This document shows, piece by piece, positions 33,361 to 44,080 of a stretch of 64,000 nt of DNA. Both the position numbers and the translations under genes were made by a program. The first letter of the stretch is position 1, and each line of letters opens with the position of its first letter. The DNA is from Hygrocybe punicea (Eukaryota > Basidiomycota > Agaricomycetes > Agaricales > Hygrophoraceae). The DNA lies in the NCBI GenBank assembly GCA_963556145.1, contig OY744467.1, forward strand, positions 5,022,001 to 5,086,000, read 5' to 3'. The notes below the pieces were generated by a model. The model saw nothing but the letters and a program-made list of their open reading frames with translations, had not been told where the DNA came from and ran no database searches.

Positions 33361-34475
33361 CGGTACCAGGCGCACTCTTGTTAATTGAAAACTCACAGGA
33401 AATGGTGTTTATTTGGCCCAATCTACGAGATCATCATCTGTCCTCTACAATTAGGATAGCAAATCCAGTAGCACCAGTAGGGTGGCTTACTCCATGTATT
33501 GCCCGCCACTTGACATTCCCCTAGATCAAGATATTGATGTTGACGAGCTCTCCTGTTGACGAACAGATCTCCACTGCCAAACGACCAAGGGAATATTAAT
33601 ATTATGAATTACCCGACATCGTGTACCGTTCAATTACCCGAACGGTTTTCCCTGTGCCCCTGTAGTTGTCCAGGTCCGCAAGACAACAGAGATGGTGAGC
33701 GGTTTCATCTTCCACACTAGTCCCCAAAAAAGTAGACGACCAGAGATGACGCGATTCCCGTGGTCAAGCGGGATGCTTGAGTCATGGAGGATTCAGCTTA
33801 AACTTTTAGCAGTTCTCGATGATTGAAATCCAGATGTCTATTTGAAACTATGTACTACGTTGACTCGTACCACCGATCCCTCATACCTCGCAGTCAACAT
33901 CGCCATCCGCTACTAAGGAAATTGGTAGTGGGGGGTGTATTAGAAGCTGGAGCAGGAGCATGTGCAATCATTCTGATCAAGGTGGTTTACATTTGTCTGG
34001 TAGCATCGAAGACAAGAATGGGGATTGGATATGGTCGGTAGCGATGCAGAACTTGACTCCTCTCTGTCCAACAAGGCCCGAGCAGTTCATGAGATGACAT
34101 TGCTAGCAGTGTCATCGTTCCTAGACCTTCCAGACACACTTCGTCGTTGCGGATGGGGTGTTCACATCACAATTTGGAGAGATCTGCTTGTGCCATAATT
34201 GCTATCATTCTACACATGACACCTATTCATAAGTAATCGTAATAACCGCCTCTGTCATCCAGCTCAGGCTCATCTACTGGCACCACATGATGGGTAATAG
34301 CTTCAAACGATGACCAACGAATGTTATTTTGTGTTCTTGCAAGGTCCAAAATGAATGGTTGGATGGAAGAACACAACAAGTAGATAAGGATCCCAAAGGA
34401 TAGCTGATAGACAAGAAATCGAGAGCAGAAAGAAGTGGACTGAGTAGAATTCTTGGTATTATCAAGGCGATGAAC
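33361..34475. other. Mostly non-coding; contains a third duplicated segment
   Basis: About 33630-33850 matches the reverse complement of about 46500-46765 (shared blocks AATTACCCGAACGGTTTTCC, GGTCCGCAAGA, GGGATGCTTGAGTC). The match shows that the duplication covering the ABC-disrupted locus extended to here. An open frame at 33823-34041 has no support. 34274-34465 could be an alternative last exon of the WD40 gene on the minus strand. Confidence 0.5.
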
Positions 34476-36039
34476 CTATCGCAGGAGGAAAGACGTGAAC
34501 AGTGTCAGGATATATACCAAGGCACAGATACGTACGTAATTGCGCCAGACGACAATTCTCGTGTCTGATCCTTTTCCAACGAATGCTCCAACAATGTAGT
34601 CAACCTTTCGGTTGGGAATGCTCACAGCCTGTAGCAAAGCAGAAGGTAACCCCGTCGATATTCCAAGCAAAATCACCAGCCAACTTACGTCAACAGCCCC
34701 AACTAAGCTATTTGATGCTTTGGGATAGAATGTAAGCCGTTGAGAAAGAAGAGAGGAGGAAAATCGCACAGGGATTCTGAAGAGTGGCAATGATGGTAGT
34801 ATTGTGTGCATCCAGAACAAGAATTCTCCCATCCCCCGTGGGTGAAATTAAGTGAGTCCCTGACTTGAACTGTGCAAGGCCTTGACTTGCGCGTGTGTTA
34901 GTGTCATACCATGCAGCGTGCGTCCAGGTGAGATCTGGAAGGCTGTACACATCGAGGCCGCTCTGCAAGTTGAATACGGCCAGCTGTTTACTGCGCGCCA
35001 ACACCAAAGCATTACCTCTATTCACGCATAAGCTGTCAGTGTAACAAGGTAGCGGTAATCAATTGATCTGACATGAAGTGGCAGCCAAGGCTGTCGCCGT
35101 TGGCAGGGTCGGGACCTTCTTCTTGACTCAAAACCTTTCTAATTAGTAGTTTCCAGGGTTGAATCGAAAAATGTTTCCTAACAAGGACGCGAATTACAAT
35201 CGAAGTAGTCATAGCAACGTACACAGACTTACACGATCACTTTCTCAAGGTATGTGATGATAAGCTCGGTGCCATCATTCGTGAACCCAACGAAACGCGG
35301 CACAGAATATTCAGATGTTTGGTCTCCCACCGGGTGTTGATGAAGCTCACCTGAAGATGAATCAGCGTGAACCATGCATCACCTGCCCGAAATCTTACCA
35401 TTTGGATCGATGTTCCATAACCTGATGCCATGTTTCCCCTCACCCACAGATGCAAGACAGCATGTAACCGGGCCAAAATCCATAGATTCAACAGGAATTT
35501 GCAAGATGCCGTCCCCGTGAGCTTCAACATCGCAAACATGAGAAATTCGTCTCTGTTGAAGAAGTTGAGCATATACAACAAGAGTTTCGAGAGGCCAGAC
35601 CCACCGTTTCGTTGTGAACGGAATAAACAACAATCTTGCCTCGCGTCGTACCCAAGGCAATAATGTTATCGGCGATCCAGCAGAGTTCGGATATGCTGCC
35701 ATGTTCGTTAAGGAGACGTGGGGATTGCTGGGGAAAAATGGAAGAAGACAACAGATCAAAAAGCAGGAGACAACCGGATTCATCTGAACATGCAGTGAGT
35801 CGCAATACACAATACACAATCAGACAGATAGCATACCTGCCGCAGCTAGCAAATCACCAGATGGCTGTATCTTCAGAGACATTACAGTGTTTTGGTGATT
35901 GGTTCGTAGAACCTTGTGGAGTACAAAGCTGGGATGGTTATCCTGATTGAATGTGACCGGAACGTGAGTGGCCGGGGCTATGGAGAACAATCCTCACCGT
36001 CGTTCCTCTACGGAGTTTTCTCAATAAAAATTGTCTCAT
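34476..36039 (-). CDS. WD40 repeat protein with C-terminal membrane anchor (copy 1)
   Basis: Reading exons downward from ATG 36039 gives MRQFLLRKLRRGTT, then DNHPSFVLHKVLRTNHQNTV and MSLKIQPSGDLLAAADESGC (first WD repeat); next NEHGSISELCWIADNIIALG, TTRGKIVVYSVHNE, FGPVTCCLASVGEGKHGIRL, WNIDPNG and VPRFVGFTNDGTELIITYLE. Later exons give NRGNALVLARSKQLAVFNLQ, SGLDVYSLPDL, SGTHLISPTGDGRILVLD and DYIVGAFVGKGSDTRIVVWR. The final stretch, ICALVYILTLFTSFLLR, is a single hydrophobic helix at the very end, like a tail anchor. About eight short introns are needed and some boundaries are provisional. It belongs to the same expanded family as the gene at 58066-59616. Function unknown. Confidence 0.65.
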
Positions 36040-36626
36040 CGCGAATTCGGGTTCTGTGTTTGCAGCTTGGAAGCGAAGATGTTATGTGTCGAGATCAAGA
36101 TCATTTTGTCCCCACTTGCTTTGTTATAATAAATCTTGCTTTGTTCGGGATCTGTATCCGAGCAAATCGCTCTGGCACAGACTTGATAGCCATGAGGCGG
36201 TGTCTGCCGTCGACGATGGAACAAAGAAGAGGTCCGAGGCTTTGGCGCCTTGAGGATCAATATCCTTCCCTGTATTCGACATGTGGATCCGGATCCGGAT
36301 GCGCAAGCGAAAGCTGCGCGCTGAAAGCTGACCAAGGCCGTAATTTATGTGAGCTATGATGGATGTACAATGACAATGTACAATTAGGATTTTGGATAGG
36401 TCGCATTACTCAAAAAAGTAGCTATCATATCCCGGGACGGCCAATCGTTCTCATATCTTGTTAGGATGGGAAATTTCTCTCTAGCCTGATCACCAAGTTA
36501 CGTCGAAACGTCCAACTAAGGAATCTCGGCTCACTCACTTCAATTTTTATTTTGTCAATGGTTGACAGTGGTTGTTTTGAAATAGGAGAACCACGTATTA
36601 GGGATCGGTTGTCAACGTAGTAGCGA
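36040..36626. other. Left flank of the LTR retrotransposon
   Basis: The interval upstream of the WD40 gene up to the 5' LTR holds no gene I can support. Long open frames at 36036-36335 (-) and 35916-36359 (+) overlap the WD40 promoter side and look like chance. The last four bases (GCGA, 36623-36626) are repeated just after the 3' LTR. Confidence 0.4.
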
Positions 36627-37420
36627 TGTAGAGGGTCCTCGACCCTCTGAGGCCGTAACATCGATATCTAGCGAATCTGCTCAAACCCAATGTCTCTAGC
36701 AATCTACGCTCGAACCCGACGTAACCCGATGCAACCCGATACATACCGACTAGCACGGCCGCTCATGTACCTGGTCGGTCTATCTCGTAAACTCACGGAA
36801 CTTCAAATATCAAAGATAGATCTCATCGGACTGGGATCCCGACATCGGACTTGCCTTATTCACGCCTAGCGTCTCCCTTATGGGGATATAGTAAAGTATA
36901 TTGCATCTTTTACGGTTTTTTATATCTTCCACCCATTTTCCCTGTCATCGTCGCCTCGCAACGCTCTTCCTACTTCCCCATTTTTATTCTCCTTTGTTTC
37001 CTCTCATCGGCCGAGGACTCTCGTCCGAATCTAGGTACAGAAATTTGTAGTATAAAAACGGTGCCCAAGTGCCGTCTCAAAATAAGAAACCAGTTCCCCC
37101 ATTTCCTCTCTCTGAGAATTAGTCTCTCAGTAAAATCCATCGCACACATTGCTCGTCGGATTCCTCGACGCTCTCCCCGTCGTTCTACCGCCTTTATCTC
37201 TATGTCCCTCGTGACCCGACACCCGACCCGCCGTACCCGACATCGTGGGCTTCGTTGGCTTCGACCGATCTCGATAGATTTCAGTAGTTTACTCGGCGGC
37301 TTCTTACCATTTATATCCTATCATTTTACTGAAGCTTGTTAGACTATTCCTAGTCACTTCTACGCTGACCCCACAGGCTTAGGATTATTATTCCGCAGCC
37401 ACCCCGACCTCGCCTTTACA
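36627..37420 (+). repeat. 5' LTR
   Basis: 794 bp, TG...CA ends. A TATAAAAA box lies at 37051-37058, about 370 bases before the LTR end, so the U3/R boundary is probably about 30 bases after it. The 5' part carries short repeats of an AACCCGA(C/T) unit near 36711-36745. An open frame inside the LTR (36851-37342) recurs in the 3' LTR and is not supported as a gene. Confidence 0.95.
37051..37058 (+). promoter_or_regulatory. TATA box of the LTR promoter
   Basis: TATAAAAA within the 5' LTR, repeated at about 46075 in the 3' LTR. It is the likely core promoter for the genomic transcript of the retrotransposon. Confidence 0.55.
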
Positions 37421-37421
37421 T

Positions 37422-37439
37422 CTGGAGCCCACCGCGAGG
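37422..37439 (+). other. Candidate primer-binding site
   Basis: TGGAGCCCACCGCGAGGA starts one to two bases after the 5' LTR. It begins with TGG, as expected for pairing with the CCA end of a tRNA. The complementary tRNA 3' end would read CCTCGCGGTGGGCTCCA. I cannot tell which tRNA that is. Confidence 0.55.
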
Positions 37440-37783
37440 AATAGTCTAGCACCACCATAGCTTCCTCTTCCCGTATCCCTCCCTCTGACCGTCGTCTTCG
37501 AGATCTTCCTTGAAGAACTCTTCAACAAGAACTCTCTTTAGCCACCTTCGACCCAACAATCGACGACGACTTCTTTCAGCTAGTACCCGACCACCTTGCT
37601 CGACATAACAATCTCCCGCTCGTCTCAGGGTCAAACACCCCCCTATATCTTTCATCCGACAGTCTCGAATCGGTCGATATACCGATAATTACCATTACAC
37701 CCGACTCATCCGATCTCAGTTCGACACCCGCATCGCCTACGTCCCCGACTTCGACCTCGTTAGAACCCCCATCCACGTCTTCG

Positions 37784-37880
37784 CTCTCGACATCGAAAAC
37801 TCCGTCATCGTCATCGTCTCCGTCTTCGCTCTCGACATCGAAAACTCCGTCATCGTCATCGTCCCCGTCTTCGTCTTCGT
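37784..37880. repeat. 45 bp direct repeat in the leader
   Basis: CTCTCGACATCGAAAACTCC begins at 37784 and again at 37829, each followed by GTCATCGTCATCGTC. The repeat lies before the first gag ATG but in a frame that is open into gag (reading serine-rich SKTPSSSSSP), so it may once have been coding. Confidence 0.7.
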
Positions 37881-37966
37881 CCACGCCGTCATCGTCCACG
37901 TTACCCGACCCGCTCATCGTACACCCAACAACCGCTTCATCGACATCTCAGCTCCTTCCACTCACA

Positions 37967-40225
37967 ATGACTTCGACCTCTGGATCTTCGACCGCTCCCC
38001 ACGTTACCGCTCCCCATGTTACTCCACGACAAATGCCTGCTCGCAGTCACTCCATGGCCCCGACCTTCAATGGGAACCCGCTCAATTTAAACCGCTTCTT
38101 CGAAGAAGTCGAGATACTTGCTGCCGATGCCGCTCTCGACGACGCAGGATGCATTAAGCATAGTCTGTGCTACGCGTCGCTTAGCGACTACGAGCTATGG
38201 GCCAGTTTACCTAGTGCGACCGGCGTCGATTATGCCGCATTCAAAAGGAGCGTACTCGTGCTATACCCGGGCACGGAAGACGATCACCGGTACACTATGG
38301 CAGATCTCGACCGTCTTACGCACACCCAAACCGCTTACGGTATCCGTACCCGCGCTGAACTTGGTGAATATTACCGCGAGTTCATCCGGATCTCAGGGTT
38401 TCTTCTAGACAAGGGTCGGATCTCTCCCCGAGAACGCAACATCACGTACGAGAACGGCTTCCATGTCGAGCTTAAAAAGGACATCAAAACCCGTCTGCAG
38501 TACCAAAAACCGAACCATTTCCATAGCGACCCTTACGACTTCCAGGACTTCCACAATTGCGCCCACTTCCTACTGGCCGGAACCGCGGCCGAACCGTCCA
38601 CCGTCTCTCGTCTATCGTCAACGTCGCCTGCCGCCATCCGGTACTCGACTCCAATAGAACCCGCCACCCGCTACCCGCCACCCGCTCGCTATGACCCGGT
38701 CATTCCTAAAGCGGAACCGGTCGAACCTAACGTATCCGACCTATTTCATCTCGTTTCGCAACAACTCGCTGTCCTCACGCAAGCCCTCACCGAACGCAAC
38801 AACCCCCCAAAGCCGTGTGCAAATAGGGCTGAGCCAACCACCACGGGACAGGGTTTCACCAATTTCAACTGCCTCTTTTGCGATGACCCGTTCCATCGTA
38901 TACGCGATTGTCCTATTTGTGAGCAGTACACTCGAGACGGGATATGCCGCAAGAATGAGCACGGCCACATCATATTGCCTAATGGAATGTATCTTCCAAA
39001 GGCTATCGTCGGCAAAAATATGAGGGAACGCTTCGACGCGTGGCACGCACAGAACCCCGGCAACTGCGCTCCTCCTGCCCGCAACCCCACAGAACCGTTC
39101 CAACGTGACCCGCCGCCTCATGTCAAAGCTAACTTCGTCTCCGCCGTCGAAGTACCCACCTACGAACCAGAGGTCACCACCGAGTACGCCGACATCTTTC
39201 AGTCCACGACGTCCGACATTGACGACGACAATGAACAAATCAAGGTTCTGGAAGCCGAAGTGCAGCGGCTTCGTAAACGGGTTAGATTTGACGGCGTAGA
39301 GATCCCCTCTAAAGCGAAAGGCAAGTCTAGAGAGACATATCCCAATCCGCCCGCCACTTCCACGTCCGTCCCCGCCGCGAAACCCGCCGAGAAAACGTCT
39401 ACCAGACCTGTCAACGAGCACCCGATCACCATTGTTCCACCTTCGAACACACGGCCGACCGAGCCGACCGCCTTCGTGCCGCGCACTCCCCAGAACCTTC
39501 CCGCATCGCACCCCCAGTACCGCTACCAAGCCCCCATTGAAGATCCCGGTATCGCCAAATCCGTCATCGACCGCGCGCTCGATTCTCAAGTCTGCATTTC
39601 GCAACGAGAACTTTTAGCCATGTCGTCTGACGCCCGCCGTCACATGAAGGACCTCACTACGTCGAAAAAGGTCACCGCCGAGAGTAACAACGTCGAGGTC
39701 TTCCATTTTCACGCACCCGAAATCCCCACTCGCGGCTGTCAACACTGTCAGGAAAACGTCCCGCTCGTCGTCGGCCGCGACTCAGTCCCTCTCCGTGCGG
39801 TCTACCCGCTCATCAACGGAAAATTCGTATTCGAGTGCGTCCTCGACAACGGTTCCATGATCATCGGCATGCGACGCGATATTTGGGAGAAACTCAGTTA
39901 CGGCCTCCAAAATATGAAGATGCGGATGCAGTCGGCAAATAAAAGCGACAACGACACCCTCGGCCGGATCGCCAACCTAAAATTCACTTTTGGCGACGTC
40001 GATCTTTTCCTCCAAGTCCAAGTCGTCGATGATGCCCCCTACGAGATCCTCATCGGCCGCCCGTTCTTCACGCTTTCCGAAGCCCTTACGAAGGATTATA
40101 AAAACGGAGAACAACAAGTCACGATCACGGACCCAAACACTGGTGCCGTCGTCACCTTGCCCACCATCGAGCACAACCAAAAGAACCGACGAGAGCGGTC
40201 CGACACCGGAAAACCGGATTTTTAG
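37967..40225 (+). CDS. Gag-protease polyprotein of the retrotransposon
   Basis: The 752-residue frame starts MTSTSGSSTAPHV. The gag core includes PTFNGNPLNLNRFFEEVEIL and FLLDKGRISPRER. A CCHC zinc knuckle, CLFCDDPFHRIRDC (C-X2-C-X4-H-X4-C), sits at residues 302-315. A coiled-coil-like stretch (NEQIKVLEAEVQRLRKRVRF) follows at about 420-440. The aspartic protease comes last: ECVLDNGSMI (residues about 623-632), then the hydrophobic FLQVQVVDDAPYEILIGRPF block, the family's ILGRPF-type motif. The catalytic motif is D-N-G-S in place of the usual D-S/T-G-S. The frame is open upstream of the ATG. It ends at TAG in GATTTTTAG, which overlaps the start of the pol frame. Confidence 0.9.
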   Translation: MTSTSGSSTAPHVTAPHVTPRQMPARSHSMAPTFNGNPLNLNRFFEEVEILAADAALDDAGCIKHSLCYASLSDYELWASLPSATGVDYAAFKRSVLVLYPGTEDDHRYTMADLDRLTHTQTAYGIRTRAELGEYYREFIRISGFLLDKGRISPRERNITYENGFHVELKKDIKTRLQYQKPNHFHSDPYDFQDFHNCAHFLLAGTAAEPSTVSRLSSTSPAAIRYSTPIEPATRYPPPARYDPVIPKAEPVEPNVSDLFHLVSQQLAVLTQALTERNNPPKPCANRAEPTTTGQGFTNFNCLFCDDPFHRIRDCPICEQYTRDGICRKNEHGHIILPNGMYLPKAIVGKNMRERFDAWHAQNPGNCAPPARNPTEPFQRDPPPHVKANFVSAVEVPTYEPEVTTEYADIFQSTTSDIDDDNEQIKVLEAEVQRLRKRVRFDGVEIPSKAKGKSRETYPNPPATSTSVPAAKPAEKTSTRPVNEHPITIVPPSNTRPTEPTAFVPRTPQNLPASHPQYRYQAPIEDPGIAKSVIDRALDSQVCISQRELLAMSSDARRHMKDLTTSKKVTAESNNVEVFHFHAPEIPTRGCQHCQENVPLVVGRDSVPLRAVYPLINGKFVFECVLDNGSMIIGMRRDIWEKLSYGLQNMKMRMQSANKSDNDTLGRIANLKFTFGDVDLFLQVQVVDDAPYEILIGRPFFTLSEALTKDYKNGEQQVTITDPNTGAVVTLPTIEHNQKNRRERSDTGKPDF
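40215..40225 (+). promoter_or_regulatory. Candidate -1 frameshift site between gag and pol
   Basis: The end of gag reads GAT TTT TAG. A slip of one base back at the five-T run gives GGA TTT TTA GAA, which is the pol frame and stays open for over 1,200 bases. The pol frame has no ATG until well inside, so pol must be made as a gag fusion by slippage or stop bypass. The A-site TTT can re-pair perfectly after the slip. I did not find an obvious downstream stem by eye. Confidence 0.5.
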
Positions 40226-43200
40226 AAGTCGAGGACCCAGAGATACCTCTCGGGAAGGACGCACCGGGAGATGAGAAGCCGCCACTCGAAAGCGACCACA
40301 CCTATACCACGAACTATGCTTCCCTTTTGCCGTTTCCCCTAGAAGAGGACTTATGTTTTTCTATCGATTTAGATTTCTCTTCGTCTCAGCCTCAGACTGC
40401 CGCCCAGTACATTTCATTGTTGACCGATGTACAAAATCAGCTACATACTACCGATACCCTTCCTTCGTCTTGTTCCGTCTCCGCTCCTGCGTCACCTATT
40501 TCTTCTTCGAATATTTGTAACAAAGCCTCTACTGAACACGCTACTTATATCTCGTATACCACCCCCCCTACCAGGGACCTAAAAGGAGTCGTTACCAAGA
40601 AAAAGTATAAGAAGGTAGCCGATCGTATCCGCCCAATTTCTACCACTCTCCCCGACGAATACCATATCATACGCGAGATCACCGGCGACCTGCTAGCCGA
40701 TTTACCCACGCTCCCGACTCACCCGCCTGACTTTACACCTGGCACCCGCTATACCCAGGAACGACACGACGCGATGCCAATGAACCCGGATGGATTCCTT
40801 TGGCCTGAGGAAGAAAAACTTGGCCACCATATCATCAAAACGCAAGAAGCCGCCTTCGCCTGGAACGAATCCGAGAAAGGCCAGTTCAATACGGACTACT
40901 TCCCGCCGATCCACATTCCCACCATACCGCACGACCCGTGGGTCCATCGCAATATCCCAATTCCACCCGGCATCCTTAACGAAGTCATCGGCATCATCAA
41001 AGACAAAATTAACGCCGGTACCTATGAACCCTCGAATTCGTCATACCGCTCCCGCTGGTTCTGCGTTTTGAAAAAGGATGGGAAGTCTCTTCGAATCGTC
41101 CACGATCTACAGCCGCTTAACGCCGTCACTATCCGCGATCCCGCCGTACCGCCCATGACCGAGCACTTGGCCGAGGCCTTTGGCGGCCACTCTTGCTACG
41201 CTTCCTTTGACCTCTTCGTCTCTTTCGACCAACGCCTCGTCCACCCCTCGTCTCGGGACTATATGACCTTTCAGTCTCCACTCGGAATGCTTCGACTTAC
41301 GTGGATTGCTATGGGATACACAAATTCCCCGCAGATCCTACACGGTGACTCCACGTACATCCTCCGTGACGAAATCCCTCATCTTGCCGTTCCGTATATG
41401 GACGATATTCCCGTCAAAGGGCCTCCAACCCGCTACGAGCAACCCGACGGTACCTACGAGACTATACCCGAGAACCCGGCAATTTGACGTTTCATTTGGG
41501 AGCACTTCCAAGGTGTCAACCGCGTCATTCAGCGTTTCCGCTATGTCGGCGGTACCTTCAACGGCAAAAAACTCGAGTTGTGTCGACCCTCAGTCATCGT
41601 TGTTGGCCACCGATGCACATACGAAGGAAGAGTAGCCGACGACTCCAAAGTACAGAAGATTCGCGATTGGCCACTGCCGACCAACCTCACTGAAGTTCGC
41701 GCCTTTCTCGGTATCTGCGGCGTCTTGCATATTGTTATCAAGGACTTCTCGCTCCACTCCCGACCCCTCGTCCATCTTACCCGCAAAGGTATACCCTTCG
41801 AATTTGGTGAAGAAGAAGAGACCGCCGTCGACTACCTCAAAAACGCCGTCATTACGTCGCCAGCGCTGCGCGCTATCGACTACACGTGTGAATGGGAAGT
41901 GATTCTCGCCGTCGATTCATCCGTTCTTGGAGTTGGCTTCGTTCTTATGCAAATCCGCGCCGACGGAAAGCGCTATCTGAATCGTTTTGGTTCAATATCG
42001 TGGAACGAACGCGAAGCCCGATACACTCAGTCCAAGCTCGAGCTTTACGGTCTCTTCAGGGCCCTCCGTGCCTATCGGATTTTCATTATCGGCGTCTGCA
42101 ACCTCACCGTTGAAGTCGACGCGAAGTACATAAAAGGGATGCTCAACAACCCTGACATTCAGCCCAATGCTACGATTAACCGATGGATAGCCGGCGTGCT
42201 CTTATTTGACTTTAGACTCGTTCACGTACCCGCTTCCGCACACGGTGCACCCGACAGACTCTCCCGACGTCCCCGCGCTGCAGAAGACCCCGAGGAGATC
42301 AACGACTCCGACGATTGGCTCGACCACTCCTACGGTTTCTTTATGGAAGTCATCAACTACCGACCCGTCCCCATACCGTCTAAGCCGATTGCCGTATGCG
42401 GCCGCTGCCGTGCCACAGCCGACCGACTCCAAGAATTACCGGCCGTCCTCGTCTACACAAATCAGGAAGCCGTTTCTGACATACCGCGATCCGATAAAGC
42501 CCACACGGCCGACGCTCGTCTTGCCCTCGTCGAGATCTGGTTACCAGATCTAACCCGACCCGCGAACTTCATGGACGAAGAATACCGTCTGTTCTTACGA
42601 TACGCCCTTGAATTCTTCGTCACCGATAACAAGCTTTGGCGCAAAGACCGTCACGGAAAACACAAACTTGTCATACCGCCCGACCGCCGGCTTCAGTTAC
42701 TCAAAGACGCTCACGACTCTCTTGGCCACAAAGGTATATTCTCCGTCCGCGCTCGGCTACTCGATCGTTTCTGGTGGCCGCACCTCGACCACGACGTTAA
42801 GTGGTACGTCCAGTCTTGCCATCAGTGCCAAGTACGGCGAATGCGTTATCATCACATTCCGCCCACCGTCGCTACACCAGCCTCACTATTTCGTAAAGCG
42901 TATGTCGACACAATGTTTATGCCACGATCCGGCGGCTATCGATACATCGTCCAAGCCCGTTGCTCCCTGTCCGCCTACCCTGAGTTCCGCATGTTACGCC
43001 GCGAGACCGGCTCCACCATCGGCACGTTCTTGTTCGAAGACATCTTATGCCGTTGGGGCGCTCTCGAAGAAATCATCACCGACAACGGCAAGCCATTCGT
43101 AGAAGCGCTCGACTATCTCGCCTCCCGCTACGGTATCCGGCACATCCGCATTTCGCCCTATAACTCACAAGCGAACGGACCCGTTGAGCGTCGCCACCTA

Positions 43201-43875
43201 GATGTCCGGGAGGCCATTATGAAAAGTTGTGACGGAGATGAAAAGAAATGGCACACCGTAACCCACTCCGTATTTTGGGCCGAACGGGTCACGACACACA
43301 AAAGCCTCGGATACTCGTCCTACTACATCGCACACGGAGTAGAACCGCTTTTTCCATTCGATTTTGCCGAAGCTACGTACATGGTTCCGATGCAAGATAC
43401 GATGTCTACGACCGACCTCATAGTCATCCGCGCCCGACAACTTCGTAAACGAGAAGCCGACCTCGATCGGGTCAAAGAAAAGCTTACCAAATCTCGGCTC
43501 GTGTCCGCCCGGCAATTCGAGCAGAAATACACCAACACGATCAAAGTTTACGACTTCGAACCCGGTAACCTCGTTCTCGTCCGAAATTCACGTATCGAAA
43601 TGTCTCTCGATCGTAAAGCAAAACCGCGGTACTTTGGACCCATGGTTGTCGTCAGGAAAACAGAAGGCGGATCCTACATACTCGCCGAACTCAATGGTGC
43701 GGTTTCTAAATCTCGATTTGCCGCTTTCTGAGTCGTACCCTACCACGCCCGCTCAAAAATATCGATACCGTTGGACGACTTCTTACAATACCCCGATGCC
43801 GACGATACCGATTCAAACGATCTTGATGATCCGACGTACCCGCCCTCTATAGACTCCTCACCCGACGACGATTAA
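40220..43875 (+). pseudogene. Pol (RT-RNase H-integrase), two nonsense codons
   Basis: Reverse transcriptase shows KKDGKSLRIVHDLQPLNAVT, SCYASFDLFVSFDQR and the catalytic VPYMDDIPVKGP. RNase H shows AVDSSVLGVGFVL, TQSKLELYGLFRALRAY and VEVDAKYIKGMLNNP. Integrase shows the HHCC finger (HDSLGHKG...CHQCQ) and catalytic D (YVDTMFM), D (IITDNGKPF) and E (GPVERRH). The C-terminus NLVLVRNSR...PRYFGPMVVVR fits a GPY/F module. TGA at 41485-41487 interrupts after PAI where R precedes FIWEHFQG. TGA at 43729-43731 interrupts after RFAAF where R precedes VVPYHARSK. With both as CGA the frame would run to TAA at 43873-43875. All catalytic residues are present. Confidence 0.92.
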
Positions 43876-44080
43876 GCATTTCGTTTATATTCTGTCCACG
43901 TTATACCCCCATTTTATTTAGTTCCTCTTAGTTTTCTAACGATATGACGAATGATGCGAATAGTCCTATGTCTTCGGGAGCCGATCGGCTTTCCTTAGCT
44001 GGGTGAACAAGCTGACACGTCTTTTATGTACACGATATTTTTTATATATATACACAACGGGCTTGTTATTTTTGTCTATC

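Noticed and set aside
36851..37342. 163-codon ORF inside the 5' LTR, repeated in the 3' LTR
   Set aside because: It lies across the promoter and R region of the LTR and has no family blocks; identity between copies is explained by LTR duplication.
37576..37917. Acidic DDDD-rich minus-strand ORF in the retrotransposon leader
   Set aside because: It is the shadow of a serine-rich TCG/TCA repeat on the other strand.
38741..39604. 287-codon minus-strand ORF antisense to gag
   Set aside because: It overlaps the well-supported gag frame, has glycine/arginine-rich random composition and no introns, unlike the antisense gene at 44081-45487.
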